From contig CANFXC010000017.1 in the NCBI GenBank assembly GCA_947450765.1, forward strand, positions 1 through 45,475: a stretch of DNA of 45,475 nucleotides. Reading direction: 5' to 3'. This document shows, piece by piece, positions 33,093 to 40,890 of the stretch (position 1 is its first letter; each line of letters starts with the position of its first letter). The notes under the pieces are model-generated. The model was not told where the DNA came from, made no database searches, and worked only from the letters and a program-made list of their open reading frames with translations. Position numbers and translations under genes: made by a program. This stretch comes from Comamonadaceae bacterium. GTDB taxonomy: Bacteria > Pseudomonadota > Gammaproteobacteria > Burkholderiales > Burkholderiaceae_C.

Positions 33093-34145
33093 TCAGACCT
33101 TGACTTCGCGGTTGAAGCGGTCGATGTACTCAGCGCGACGCGGGTTGAGCTTGGCCCAGTCAACACCGTTCATGGCTTCGATCGCCTGGGTGTCGGCCGC
33201 GTAAACGGACAAGCCCTTGCTGAACTTCGCCTTCGCGCTGGTGGGTGCCACGATGTACGGCACTTCGGCCATCTGGGTTTGCACCTCAGGGCTGATAGCC
33301 GCATTGATGTAAGCCGCCGCCAAGTCCACATTTTTTGAGTTTTTGACGATGTGCATCGAGCTCTTGATGTGGATCCAGCCAGTGTCTGGCTTGACCAACG
33401 CCACAGGCACGCCCTTGGACTGCAAGTCGCCCACATTGTTGTTGTAGTGGACAGAGATATCAATCTGGCCTTGCTGGAACAGCGTGGCCAGCGAGCCAGG
33501 GTTGGAGGCCACGGCGCTGACGTTGGGCAGCAGACGCTTGATGAACTGGAAGGCTGGTTCCATGTTTTCTTCACTGCCGCCATTCAGACGGGCGATCTCG
33601 ACCATCCAGGCAGACATCAGTGTCGAGCCCATGCCGGCCAGACCCACGCGGCCCTTGAACTCAGGCTTGAGCAGGTCGTTCCAGTTGCGCGGCGGGTTCT
33701 TGATCTTCTCGGTGTTGTAAGCGATGCCGATGATCTGGCCTGACACAAAAACACCTAAGCCACGCGGGTCGACAAACTTGCGGGGGATGTCCTTGAGGTT
33801 GGGCATTTTGTAAACGGGGATCTTCTCAAAGATGTCGTGCTGTAGAGCATTCAGGTAGGGGCCTTCGTCCAAGATGATCACGTCAAAAGGCGGGTTGGCC
33901 TTAGACGCCACGACCTTGGAGACGGTGTCAACGGCCAAACTGGATACAAGATTGGTGCTCGCACCGGTGGCCTTGGCGAAGGCCGGCATCAAGATCTGGC
34001 GGTGGGCTGACTCCCAGGCACCAGGGTAGGTGGTAGCCGAGATGCTCTTGGCCTGCGCCATTGACAGAGTTGGCAGGCTCAGCGATGCAGCTGTGGCGGC
34101 GCCAGCGTGTAGGAAGCCGCGACGATTCAGGTGGGAGAAGGACAT
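33093..34145 (-). CDS. Polyamine/iron-type ABC substrate-binding protein with Tat-like signal
   Basis: A 350-residue exported protein of the PotD/FbpA group. Its N-terminus carries NRRGFLHAGAATAASLSLP, a twin-arginine type signal, with cleavage expected after about residue 31. The mature part (TYPGAWESAHRQILMPAFAKATG, DVIILDEGPYLNAL, GIAYNTEKIKNPPRNWNDLLKPEFKGRV) has the usual family pattern. The ATG at 34145 is chosen since the signal begins there. It is transcribed away from its ATPase and permeases, starting in the 204-bp region shared with them. The ligand is unknown but should fit the deaminase and cyclic-amide hydrolases that follow the permeases. Confidence 0.88.
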   Translation of the reverse strand: MSFSHLNRRGFLHAGAATAASLSLPTLSMAQAKSISATTYPGAWESAHRQILMPAFAKATGASTNLVSSLAVDTVSKVVASKANPPFDVIILDEGPYLNALQHDIFEKIPVYKMPNLKDIPRKFVDPRGLGVFVSGQIIGIAYNTEKIKNPPRNWNDLLKPEFKGRVGLAGMGSTLMSAWMVEIARLNGGSEENMEPAFQFIKRLLPNVSAVASNPGSLATLFQQGQIDISVHYNNNVGDLQSKGVPVALVKPDTGWIHIKSSMHIVKNSKNVDLAAAYINAAISPEVQTQMAEVPYIVAPTSAKAKFSKGLSVYAADTQAIEAMNGVDWAKLNPRRAEYIDRFNREVKV

Positions 34146-34277
34146 AGCGATGCTTTCTGTGATGAAGACAGCTGTATTGAGCAAGGCTCATGCCATCACC
34201 GCAGGTAGTTCGCAGCCGTTAGATGCGTCTTGTTGGGGCTTGTGGGTTGATCTTGGTGCACAAATCGAAATAAATTG

Positions 34278-34305
34278 TGTCCAAAGTTGTGCCAGATTGT
34301 GGACA
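34278..34305. promoter_or_regulatory. Inverted repeat TGTCCA / TGGACA in the divergent ABC promoter region
   Basis: TGTCCA (34278-34283) and TGGACA (34300-34305) face each other across 16 bp. The first copy sits in TTGTGTCCAA, which differs by one base from the TTGTATCCAA element of the neighbouring island. It is 45-72 bp before the ATPase start and about 130 bp before the binding-protein start. Confidence 0.45.
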
Positions 34306-34349
34306 TTCAGACCTATGGACTGGGCACGATTCTTGATAGCTTCAACTGT

Positions 34350-35444
34350 ATGAATTTATCAAACCATGCTGGGGTGGCGTTGCGCTTCGAGGGTATCAGG
34401 CATGTCTATGCCGACTCAGTGGCTGTCGCCGATGTTGACCTCGCGGTTGCGCCTGGGGAACTGGTCGCCTTGCTGGGCCCCAGTGGGTGTGGCAAGACGA
34501 CTCTGTTGCGCATCGTCGCGGGTCTGCTGCGGCAGTCGGCGGGTCGGGTGTTCATTGATGGCCAACAAGTAGACGCGCTGTCCACGGGGGCAAGGCGTGT
34601 TGGCATCGTTTTCCAGAACTACGCCCTGTTTCCGCACATGGATGTGCGCGCCAATGTGGGCTACGGCCTTCGGGCCCAAGGTGCACCTGCCGCGCAAATA
34701 CAGGAGACGGTCGATCGCATGCTGGACTTGGTGCAAATGCGTGCCTTTGGTCACCGCATGCCGCGCGAGCTTTCGGGTGGTCAGCAGCAGCGGGTGGCGC
34801 TGGCGCGCACTTTGGCCGTCCGTCCACAGGTGCTTTTGTTGGACGAACCCTTCGCGGCGCTGGACAAAAACCTGCGTCTGGACATGCAGATAGAAATCCG
34901 CCGCATCCAGCGGGAGCTGGGGATCACCACGCTTTTAGTCACGCACGACCAGGAAGAAGCGATGTCCATGGCCGACCGCATTGCAGTGATGAATGCCGGC
35001 CGCGTCGATCAATTCGACCGACCCGAGACGGTCTATGACTGGCCGGCCTCGCGTTTTGTGGCGAGCTTCATCGGCACCGCCAATCTGCTGCCCGGTCGCC
35101 TGCAGCGCATCGGCGAAGGATTCGAGTTGCAGTGCGCCGCAGGGGGACGACTTTCACTGGCCGCTGCTGCGCCTTGTTCGCGTGACGGCGCGGCAGTTCT
35201 CTCGGTGCGACCCGAGCACCTGGCCTTCACCAGCCTTGACGCAGGTGGGCCGCAAGCGACCGTGTTGATGGTGGTGCCCCTAGGGCCGCAGCGCGTCTAT
35301 GAGTTGTTGCTTGATGGCGGCACCAGCGTCAAAGTGACGATGCCCCGCCACAGTGCCGATGCGCCGCTGATCCCGGGTCAGCGTATCGGCCTGCGTCTGC
35401 GTGAGGGCGCACCTGCGGCGGTCTTTGTGCCGGAGGCTGCATGA
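34350..35444 (+). CDS. ABC transporter ATP-binding protein (PotA/FbpC type)
   Basis: A 364-residue ATPase with a C-terminal TOBE-like domain. Walker A GPSGCGKTT near residue 43, Q-loop in VFQNYALFPHM, signature LSGGQQQRVALARTL near 140 and Walker B VLLLDEPFAALDKNLR near 160 are present, with the switch His in LVTHDQEEAMSMADRI. The tail from about 245 (GTANLLPGRLQ, LSVRPEHLAF) is the TOBE regulatory part. The ATG at 34350 gives the usual N-terminus. The next permease overlaps its stop by 4 bp. Confidence 0.94.
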   Translation: MNLSNHAGVALRFEGIRHVYADSVAVADVDLAVAPGELVALLGPSGCGKTTLLRIVAGLLRQSAGRVFIDGQQVDALSTGARRVGIVFQNYALFPHMDVRANVGYGLRAQGAPAAQIQETVDRMLDLVQMRAFGHRMPRELSGGQQQRVALARTLAVRPQVLLLDEPFAALDKNLRLDMQIEIRRIQRELGITTLLVTHDQEEAMSMADRIAVMNAGRVDQFDRPETVYDWPASRFVASFIGTANLLPGRLQRIGEGFELQCAAGGRLSLAAAAPCSRDGAAVLSVRPEHLAFTSLDAGGPQATVLMVVPLGPQRVYELLLDGGTSVKVTMPRHSADAPLIPGQRIGLRLREGAPAAVFVPEAA

Positions 35445-36295
35445 GCCAGGCCGCCAGTCCAACCCGCAGCGGTCTGTGGCTGGCACTGCCACTGGGCCTG
35501 TTCTTTGCCGCCTTCGTGGTGGCCCCTTTGATGCTGTTGCTGTTTGTCAGTCTGTACTCTGATGCCAGCATGACTCAGCATGGGTTTGAGCAGTACATTC
35601 GATTCTTGGGCGACGACTTCAACCGCGGCGTTCTGATCAACACGCTTGGTCTGGGACTTAAGGTCACTGCGCTGACTTTGGTGCTCGGGTTTCCTTTGGC
35701 CTATGCCTACACCCTGACGCCACGCCGGTGGCAGGGTCTGTTAATGCTGTTGATCATTCTGCCGCTGTTGACCAGCGCGGTGGTCCGCACCTTCGCCTGG
35801 GTGGTGATTTTGGGCCGCGAAGGTATCGTTAATGTCGGGCTGCAGTCGCTCGGTTGGGTGGATGGGCCGCTGCGCCTGCTCTACACCCCCGGGGCGGTGG
35901 TGGTGGCTGTCGCCCAGATCGAACTTCCCTTGATGGTGCTGCCGGTGATCACGGCCTTGATGAACAGCGACCCGAACTTGCGGCAGGCCTCATTGGCCTT
36001 GGGGGCTGGCCATTGGCGCACGCTGATGCTGGTCACCCTGCCGCTGGCGGTGCCAGGCCTGTTGACTGGAGCGTTGCTGGTGTTTGCCTCCAGCGTGAGC
36101 GCCTTCGTGACCCAGACCCTGGTCGGTGGTGGTCAGAATATTTTGATGCCTTTCTACATGTATCAGCAGGCCATCCAGGCCAACAACTATCCGTTTGCCG
36201 CAGCCATTGCCATAACGCTGCTGGTGACCGTGATGGTGGTCGTCACCCTCATGAATTTACTGGGCCGGCGCGCCAAGGGGTTTGTCCATGCATGA
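35441..36295 (+). CDS. ABC transporter permease 1 (PotB type)
   Basis: A 284-residue inner-membrane protein with about six membrane segments. It resembles the first permease of polyamine transporters: LPLLTSAVVRTFAWVVILGREG near 105, then the EAA loop RQASLALGAGHWRTLMLVTLPLAVPGLLTGALLVF around 180-215. It starts within an ATGA overlap with the ATPase and overlaps the next permease by 8 bp, so the three are translationally coupled. Confidence 0.92.
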   Translation: MSQAASPTRSGLWLALPLGLFFAAFVVAPLMLLLFVSLYSDASMTQHGFEQYIRFLGDDFNRGVLINTLGLGLKVTALTLVLGFPLAYAYTLTPRRWQGLLMLLIILPLLTSAVVRTFAWVVILGREGIVNVGLQSLGWVDGPLRLLYTPGAVVVAVAQIELPLMVLPVITALMNSDPNLRQASLALGAGHWRTLMLVTLPLAVPGLLTGALLVFASSVSAFVTQTLVGGGQNILMPFYMYQQAIQANNYPFAAAIAITLLVTVMVVVTLMNLLGRRAKGFVHA

Positions 36296-37142
36296 CGCTC
36301 AGCCAAGCAGTAAGAGCATGCCCGCACGTGAGCCTGCCTTAGCCGTCTGGGAAAGACGCAGCTTCACACTGGCGATAGGCCTGCTTGCCGGCCTGACCGC
36401 GCTGCTGTTGCTGGCGCCCACGCTGGTGGTGTTGATCACATCTTTCACCAGCGGTTTCTCGCTCAAGTTCTTGCCGCCTGGGTATTCGACGCGCTGGTAC
36501 CTGGCGCTGTGGAACGACTCACCGGAACTCATCAAAGCGCTGGTCTTGTCCCTTGAGGTGGCAGCCTTGGCCAGCGGCGTCTCGATCGTGCTGGCGGTGG
36601 CTGCCGCCGTGGCACTAGCGCGCCGCCGCGAGGCCTGGGCGCGTGTCATTGAGGCGGTGTTTCTGTCCCCTCTGATGCTGCCGACCTTGGCACTGGGCCT
36701 GGCGCTGCTGATGCTGTTCAACTTAGCTGGCACCGGTCTGAGTTTTACGACACTGGTGATCGGGCACGTGGCGATCACAGCACCCTATGTGCTGCGCACC
36801 ACCGCCGCCAGCTTGGCGCAGATGGACCCTGCACTGCTTGAAAGCGCGCGTAGTCTGGGTGCCAAGCCCGTCTTCATCTTTCGCAGCATCACCTTGCCCT
36901 TGATTTTTCGCGGCGTTGCGGTGGGCGCTTTTATCGGCTTCATGTACTCGTTTGACAACGTGGCGGTCAGCCTGTTCCTGTCCGACGCCCGCTCTGAGAT
37001 GCTGCCAATCCGGATGTGGCACATCATCGAAAACGACTTGGATGTGCGGGCCGCAGCGCTGTCGGGTGTATTGATTGCTTTCACCTTGGTTCTGATGCTG
37101 GTGATGGAACGCATCGCCGGGCTTTCAAAGCATTTGAGATGA
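36288..37142 (+). CDS. ABC transporter permease 2 (PotC type)
   Basis: A 284-residue inner-membrane protein that pairs with permease 1. FLSPLMLPTLALGLALLML is near 130 and the EAA loop ESARSLGAKPVFIFRSITLPLIFRGVAVG near 190-220. AAGGGG precedes the ATG at 36288; a TTG two codons earlier is less likely. It ends 20 bp before the 3' end of the opposing deaminase gene. Confidence 0.92.
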   Translation: MHDAQPSSKSMPAREPALAVWERRSFTLAIGLLAGLTALLLLAPTLVVLITSFTSGFSLKFLPPGYSTRWYLALWNDSPELIKALVLSLEVAALASGVSIVLAVAAAVALARRREAWARVIEAVFLSPLMLPTLALGLALLMLFNLAGTGLSFTTLVIGHVAITAPYVLRTTAASLAQMDPALLESARSLGAKPVFIFRSITLPLIFRGVAVGAFIGFMYSFDNVAVSLFLSDARSEMLPIRMWHIIENDLDVRAAALSGVLIAFTLVLMLVMERIAGLSKHLR

Positions 37143-37162
37143 CCTGGGGTAGCGCCACGTCC

Positions 37163-37627
37163 TCAGCGTGCGACCCGGTCGCGCCCCCACTGCCGGCGCA
37201 GGGTCTCGTAGGCGTTCTCCAGTACGCCGTCGCTCACCTGCAAATCGTGCCCGGTCATCTCACAGTGAGACTCTATCGAGTAGCGACCCAGGTCAGTGCG
37301 TTGCAGCTTGGCATGGCGCAATGCCAACACCAGTCGGCTGATGCCGGCCAGCTGCAAGGCGCCCGCGCACATCGGGCAAGGCTCCATCGTGCAGTACAGC
37401 GTCGCGCCGTGAGTGGCCTCGGGGCCATGCGCCGCAGCGGCTCGCCGGATCGCGTCTGGCTCGGCATGCAGCAGCGGATCTCCAGTGCTGACCTGACGGT
37501 TCTGGCCGGTAGCCAAGAGCGCCCCATTTCTCACAATCACGGCACCGGTCGGCCAGTCGCCGCGTTCATAAGCCTCGCGGGCTTGCGTCAACGCCATCTC
37601 CATCCAGTGTTCGTCTTGAGTTTTCAT
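37163..37627 (-). CDS. Cytidine/guanine deaminase-fold zinc deaminase
   Basis: A 154-residue deaminase of the CDA superfamily. The zinc site is His54-Ala-Glu56 and the pair Cys84/Cys87 in MEPCPMCAGAL. The layout is closest to guanine deaminase GuaD and the TadA group; it is not the housekeeping TadA by context. It would deaminate a free base or amino-substituted ring. It is the only minus-strand gene between the plus-strand ABC and amidohydrolase genes; its start lies 17 bp from the divergent amidohydrolase start and its end 20 bp from the permease end. The ribosome site is poor. Confidence 0.87.
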   Translation of the reverse strand: MKTQDEHWMEMALTQAREAYERGDWPTGAVIVRNGALLATGQNRQVSTGDPLLHAEPDAIRRAAAAHGPEATHGATLYCTMEPCPMCAGALQLAGISRLVLALRHAKLQRTDLGRYSIESHCEMTGHDLQVSDGVLENAYETLRRQWGRDRVAR

Positions 37628-37644
37628 ATAAGGGGTCAAGCACA

Positions 37645-39147
37645 ATGAGTGCCATCCTGCTTCGAGGCGCTAGCGCCCTGCTGGGGGAACAGCTTCAGTT
37701 CGACCCCGCCCCTCTGGACGTCTTGGTTGAGGACGGGCGCATCGCCGCCATCGCACCGGCAGGCAGCCTGAATGCGGACAGGATCATCGACTTGCCGCGC
37801 CATCTTCTGGTGCCTGGCCTGATCAATGGGCACCAACATTCGCACGAGCATTTCCAGCGGGGACGGACCGAAAACCTGCCCCTGGAGTTGTGGATGCACT
37901 TGGTGCGCACCCGTATTCCGGTACCCCTGACGGCGCGTCAGGTTTACCTGCGCACCTTGATAGGTGGCATTGAAGCGCTGCGCACCGGCTGCACCACGCT
38001 GGTCGACGACATGGCCCTGGGCAGCGCCGTGAACCCAGAGCACATCGACGCCGTGTTGCAAGCTTATGAAGACATCGGTGTCCGGGCCCTGCTGGGCTTT
38101 GCCATGATGGACAAGCCCATCATCGACAACTTTCCTTTCGTTGCGGAGCTGGTTCCGGCCGACCTGGTGGCCGAAATGCGCAATGCACCGCGACCCTCAG
38201 CTGATGAGCAGCTGAACCTGGTAAGACGTTTGGCCGCCCAACGCCACCCGCAGCATCAGCGCGTCGGCGTGCTGGCCTCGGTATCGGCGCCCCAGCGCGC
38301 CACCCGCGAATTCCTTTTGAAGGTGCGGGGCTTGGCTGACGAGCTGGCGCTGCCCGTCATCACCCATGTGCAGGAAACCCGCTTGCAAGTGGTGACAGGC
38401 GGCTTGTTTTACGGCAAGCCCATGGTCGAGTATTTGGCTGAGATCGGTTTCCTCAAGCCTGGGACCAGTCTGATTCATGCAGTCTGGCTCAACCCGCGCG
38501 AGATCGCTGCGCTTGCGGCAAGCGGTGCCACTGCGCAGCACAACCCCTGGAGCAATTTACTGCTGGGCTCCGGCGTTCAGCCGGTACGCGAACTGCTGGA
38601 TGCCGGCGTGAACGTGAGCCTGGGCTCGGACGGTTCGTGTTCCACCGTCACCACCAACATGCTGCAAGTGATGGGGACCGCTGCCGGCGTCTCCAAGCTG
38701 CGCGGCGACCAGCCTTCACGCTGGCTGTCGGCAAAGGAAACCCTGCATGCCGGTACGGTAGCCGGGGCGAAAGCGCTGGGTTACGGCAACGACCTCGGCA
38801 GCTTGCGCGTCGGTGCGCGGGCCGACCTGGTGGCCTATCGTCTGGACAGCGTCACCTTCACCCCGTTGACGGATCCGATTCGTCAGCTGGTTTACGCCGA
38901 ACGCGGCGCTGGCATTGGCCTGGTCATGGTCGATGGCGAAACGGTGCTCCAAGATGGCCGCCTGACTCGCATTAACGAGGCCGCCATCCTGGCAGAAATC
39001 GAGTCCGAATACCGAGAACTGGCACAGCGCTACACCGAGGCAGAAGCCTCGGTCGCACCGATCCTCGACGCCGTCGAACGCATCTACCGTCGCAGCCTCG
39101 CCACGCCGGTGCCTGCCGATACCTATCCGGCCAGGCTGCCGGGATGA
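37645..39147 (+). CDS. Amidohydrolase of the ATZ/TRZ-guanine deaminase group
   Basis: A 500-residue metal-dependent hydrolase. The first metal motif is NGHQHSHEHF (His63, His65), followed by His241 and the acid Glu244 in THVQETR, His278 in LIHAVWLN and Asp329 in LGSDGS, so the active site is complete, unlike the homologue at 26557. AAGGGG precedes the ATG. Family members deaminate or dechlorinate heterocycles (guanine, 8-oxoguanine, triazines, cytosine). Together with the small deaminase and the PuuE-like enzyme, it suggests stepwise breakdown of an amino-substituted ring. Confidence 0.86.
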   Translation: MSAILLRGASALLGEQLQFDPAPLDVLVEDGRIAAIAPAGSLNADRIIDLPRHLLVPGLINGHQHSHEHFQRGRTENLPLELWMHLVRTRIPVPLTARQVYLRTLIGGIEALRTGCTTLVDDMALGSAVNPEHIDAVLQAYEDIGVRALLGFAMMDKPIIDNFPFVAELVPADLVAEMRNAPRPSADEQLNLVRRLAAQRHPQHQRVGVLASVSAPQRATREFLLKVRGLADELALPVITHVQETRLQVVTGGLFYGKPMVEYLAEIGFLKPGTSLIHAVWLNPREIAALAASGATAQHNPWSNLLLGSGVQPVRELLDAGVNVSLGSDGSCSTVTTNMLQVMGTAAGVSKLRGDQPSRWLSAKETLHAGTVAGAKALGYGNDLGSLRVGARADLVAYRLDSVTFTPLTDPIRQLVYAERGAGIGLVMVDGETVLQDGRLTRINEAAILAEIESEYRELAQRYTEAEASVAPILDAVERIYRRSLATPVPADTYPARLPG

Positions 39148-39232
39148 GCCCTGATTTTTCTTTCAGGCCACCATCGACGGTGCAAGCGCCATCGATCAGG
39201 TCCCTTTGGGAGCGCGCAAAGCGACAAGTTTC

Positions 39233-40147
39233 ATGACCATCCAAGACAAACGCACACGTGACTTCAACGGCTACTGCGGCCGTTACCCGCAATTTCGTTG
39301 GCCGGGCGATGCTGGCCTCGCGCTCTCGTTCGTACTCAATGTGGAGGAAGGGGCCGAGCTGTCGCTCAGCGCCGGCGACGAGCGCAATGAGTCCCGGCAT
39401 GAGGTCAATCACGAGGTGGTGGGCGCCCCTGACCTGTGCATGGAAAGCCAGTTTGAATACGGCGCGCGCGTCGGCTACAAGCGCATCACCCGTCTGCTGA
39501 TGGATGCGGGCCTGCCTCTCACACTCAATGCCTGCGCCCGCGCGCTGGAAGCCACCCCCTGGATCGCCCAAGACGCGGTCGAACAGGGCTTTGAAATTTG
39601 CTGTCATGGCTGGCGTTGGGAGACCCATGCCGGCATGGACGAAGCCAGCGAACGCGCCCTGATTGAGCGCTGCGTGGCCACCATCGTGCGCTTGACCGGC
39701 AAGCCGCCCGTGGGCTGGCACACCAAATCTTCGGCGTCTGTCAACACGCGCCGCTTGCTGGTAGAGCGGGGAGACTTTCTCTACGACAGCGATGCTTACA
39801 ACGACGACCTGCCGTACTGGACTCAGGTGAGCGGCCGCCCGCACCTGGTGCTACCTTACGCGTTTGACACCAACGATATGCGATTCTTTGACAACTTTGC
39901 GTATGTGCGGGCGAGCGACTTTGCTGAGTACGCCATCGACGCCTTCGACACCCTGTTACTTGAATCACGCGATGCACCCCGGATGATGTCGATCGGACTG
40001 CACACCCGCATCATTGGCCGACCCGGTCGCATCTCAGGCCTGCAGGCAGTGGTCGACCATATTCGCAGCCACACCGGCGTCTGGGTGGCCACCCGCGAGC
40101 AAATCGCACGACATTTCATACAGGCCGTGCCTGCGCCCATGCCATGA
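39233..40147 (+). CDS. PuuE-like cyclic-amide hydrolase (polysaccharide-deacetylase fold)
   Basis: A 304-residue protein that matches the metal-independent allantoinase PuuE over its length: RWPGDAGLALSFVLNVEEGAE at the start, MESQFEYGARVGYKRI, EICCHGWRWETH, RRLLVERGDFLYDSDAYNDDLPYW, YAFDTNDMRF and SIGLHTRIIGRPGRI. PuuE opens allantoin to allantoate; relatives act on other cyclic ureides. Identity as true allantoinase is not proven because no uricase, allantoicase or ureidoglycolate genes are nearby. The ATG at 39233 agrees with the family start. Its end overlaps the next gene by 4 bp. Confidence 0.9.
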   Translation: MTIQDKRTRDFNGYCGRYPQFRWPGDAGLALSFVLNVEEGAELSLSAGDERNESRHEVNHEVVGAPDLCMESQFEYGARVGYKRITRLLMDAGLPLTLNACARALEATPWIAQDAVEQGFEICCHGWRWETHAGMDEASERALIERCVATIVRLTGKPPVGWHTKSSASVNTRRLLVERGDFLYDSDAYNDDLPYWTQVSGRPHLVLPYAFDTNDMRFFDNFAYVRASDFAEYAIDAFDTLLLESRDAPRMMSIGLHTRIIGRPGRISGLQAVVDHIRSHTGVWVATREQIARHFIQAVPAPMP

Positions 40148-40884
40148 AAATTCTCCTGATCAATCCCAACCTGACTCAGCCGATGACCGATCGCGTGCTG
40201 GAAGCAGCCATGGCTGCGGCTCGACCGGGCACCGTGCTGGAAGCCGTCACCGGAACCTTCGGGCCGCAAGTGATCGGCTCGCGAGCCGAGGCGGCGCTGG
40301 CCGCCCACAGCGTCCTCGACCTGGTGGCCCAGCACGCAGCGGGCTGCGACGCTGTGGTGCTGGCGGTCTCGCTCGACAGTTCGGCCTGGGCCTGCCGTGA
40401 GCTCTTGAGCATTCCCGTGGTCGGCATGACGGAAGCGGCCTTGTACACGGCGGCCTTGTTGGCGCCGCGCTTTGGTCTGCTGACCTATGGCCAACGGCTG
40501 CTTCCGCTGTACCGCGAACTGGTAGAGGCCGCAGGTCTGGTAGGTCGCTTGGCGGCAATGGGCGCTGTGGATGTCACCCCAGAGGAAACCTTTGATGACC
40601 CCGAACATGTGTTGGCCGCCGTAGAGGCCGAGGCGCTGCGGCTGGTCTCGCAAGGTGCTGAAGCGGTGGTGCTGGCGGGTGCGGCGATGTCGGCCATGGC
40701 TCACCGCTTACAGCCCCGTGTGCCGGTGCCTTTGCTGGATGGCGTGGCTTGCGCTGTCGGTCTGGCGGAGACGCTTGCCCACCAGAAATGGACCCGCCCG
40801 CGCACAGGGAGCGTCAGTGGCACAGGCGGTCGCGTGGTGCATGGCGTGAGCCCTGCACTTCAGAACTTGTTCGCACAGCGCTGA
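40144..40884 (+). CDS. Second Asp/Glu/hydantoin racemase-like protein lacking both catalytic cysteines
   Basis: A 246-residue homologue of the protein at 32283 with the same N-terminal KILLINPNLTQPMTDRVLE and PVVGMTEAALYTA. Where hydantoin racemases have cysteine, it has Val75 in VLAVSLDS and Gly179 in LAGAAMSA. A cysteine at position 84 (AWAC) lies nearby but out of register. It overlaps the PuuE-like gene by 4 bp (ATGA), so the two products are probably made in equal amounts and act in sequence. It ends 6 bp before the convergent nitronate-monooxygenase-like gene. Confidence 0.84.
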   Translation: MKILLINPNLTQPMTDRVLEAAMAAARPGTVLEAVTGTFGPQVIGSRAEAALAAHSVLDLVAQHAAGCDAVVLAVSLDSSAWACRELLSIPVVGMTEAALYTAALLAPRFGLLTYGQRLLPLYRELVEAAGLVGRLAAMGAVDVTPEETFDDPEHVLAAVEAEALRLVSQGAEAVVLAGAAMSAMAHRLQPRVPVPLLDGVACAVGLAETLAHQKWTRPRTGSVSGTGGRVVHGVSPALQNLFAQR

Positions 40885-40890
40885 CGCCGG

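Noticed and set aside
33941-33950. TGGATACAAG, a match to the GntR element
   Set aside because: It lies deep inside the binding-protein coding sequence, unpaired and far from a promoter; probably chance. The same applies to TGGATACA near 27794 within the amidohydrolase gene.
34321-34337. Sigma-54 like sequence GGGCAC-N5-TTGA before the ABC ATPase
   Set aside because: The -12 element has GA instead of the near-invariant GC, and the leader would be only a few bases long.
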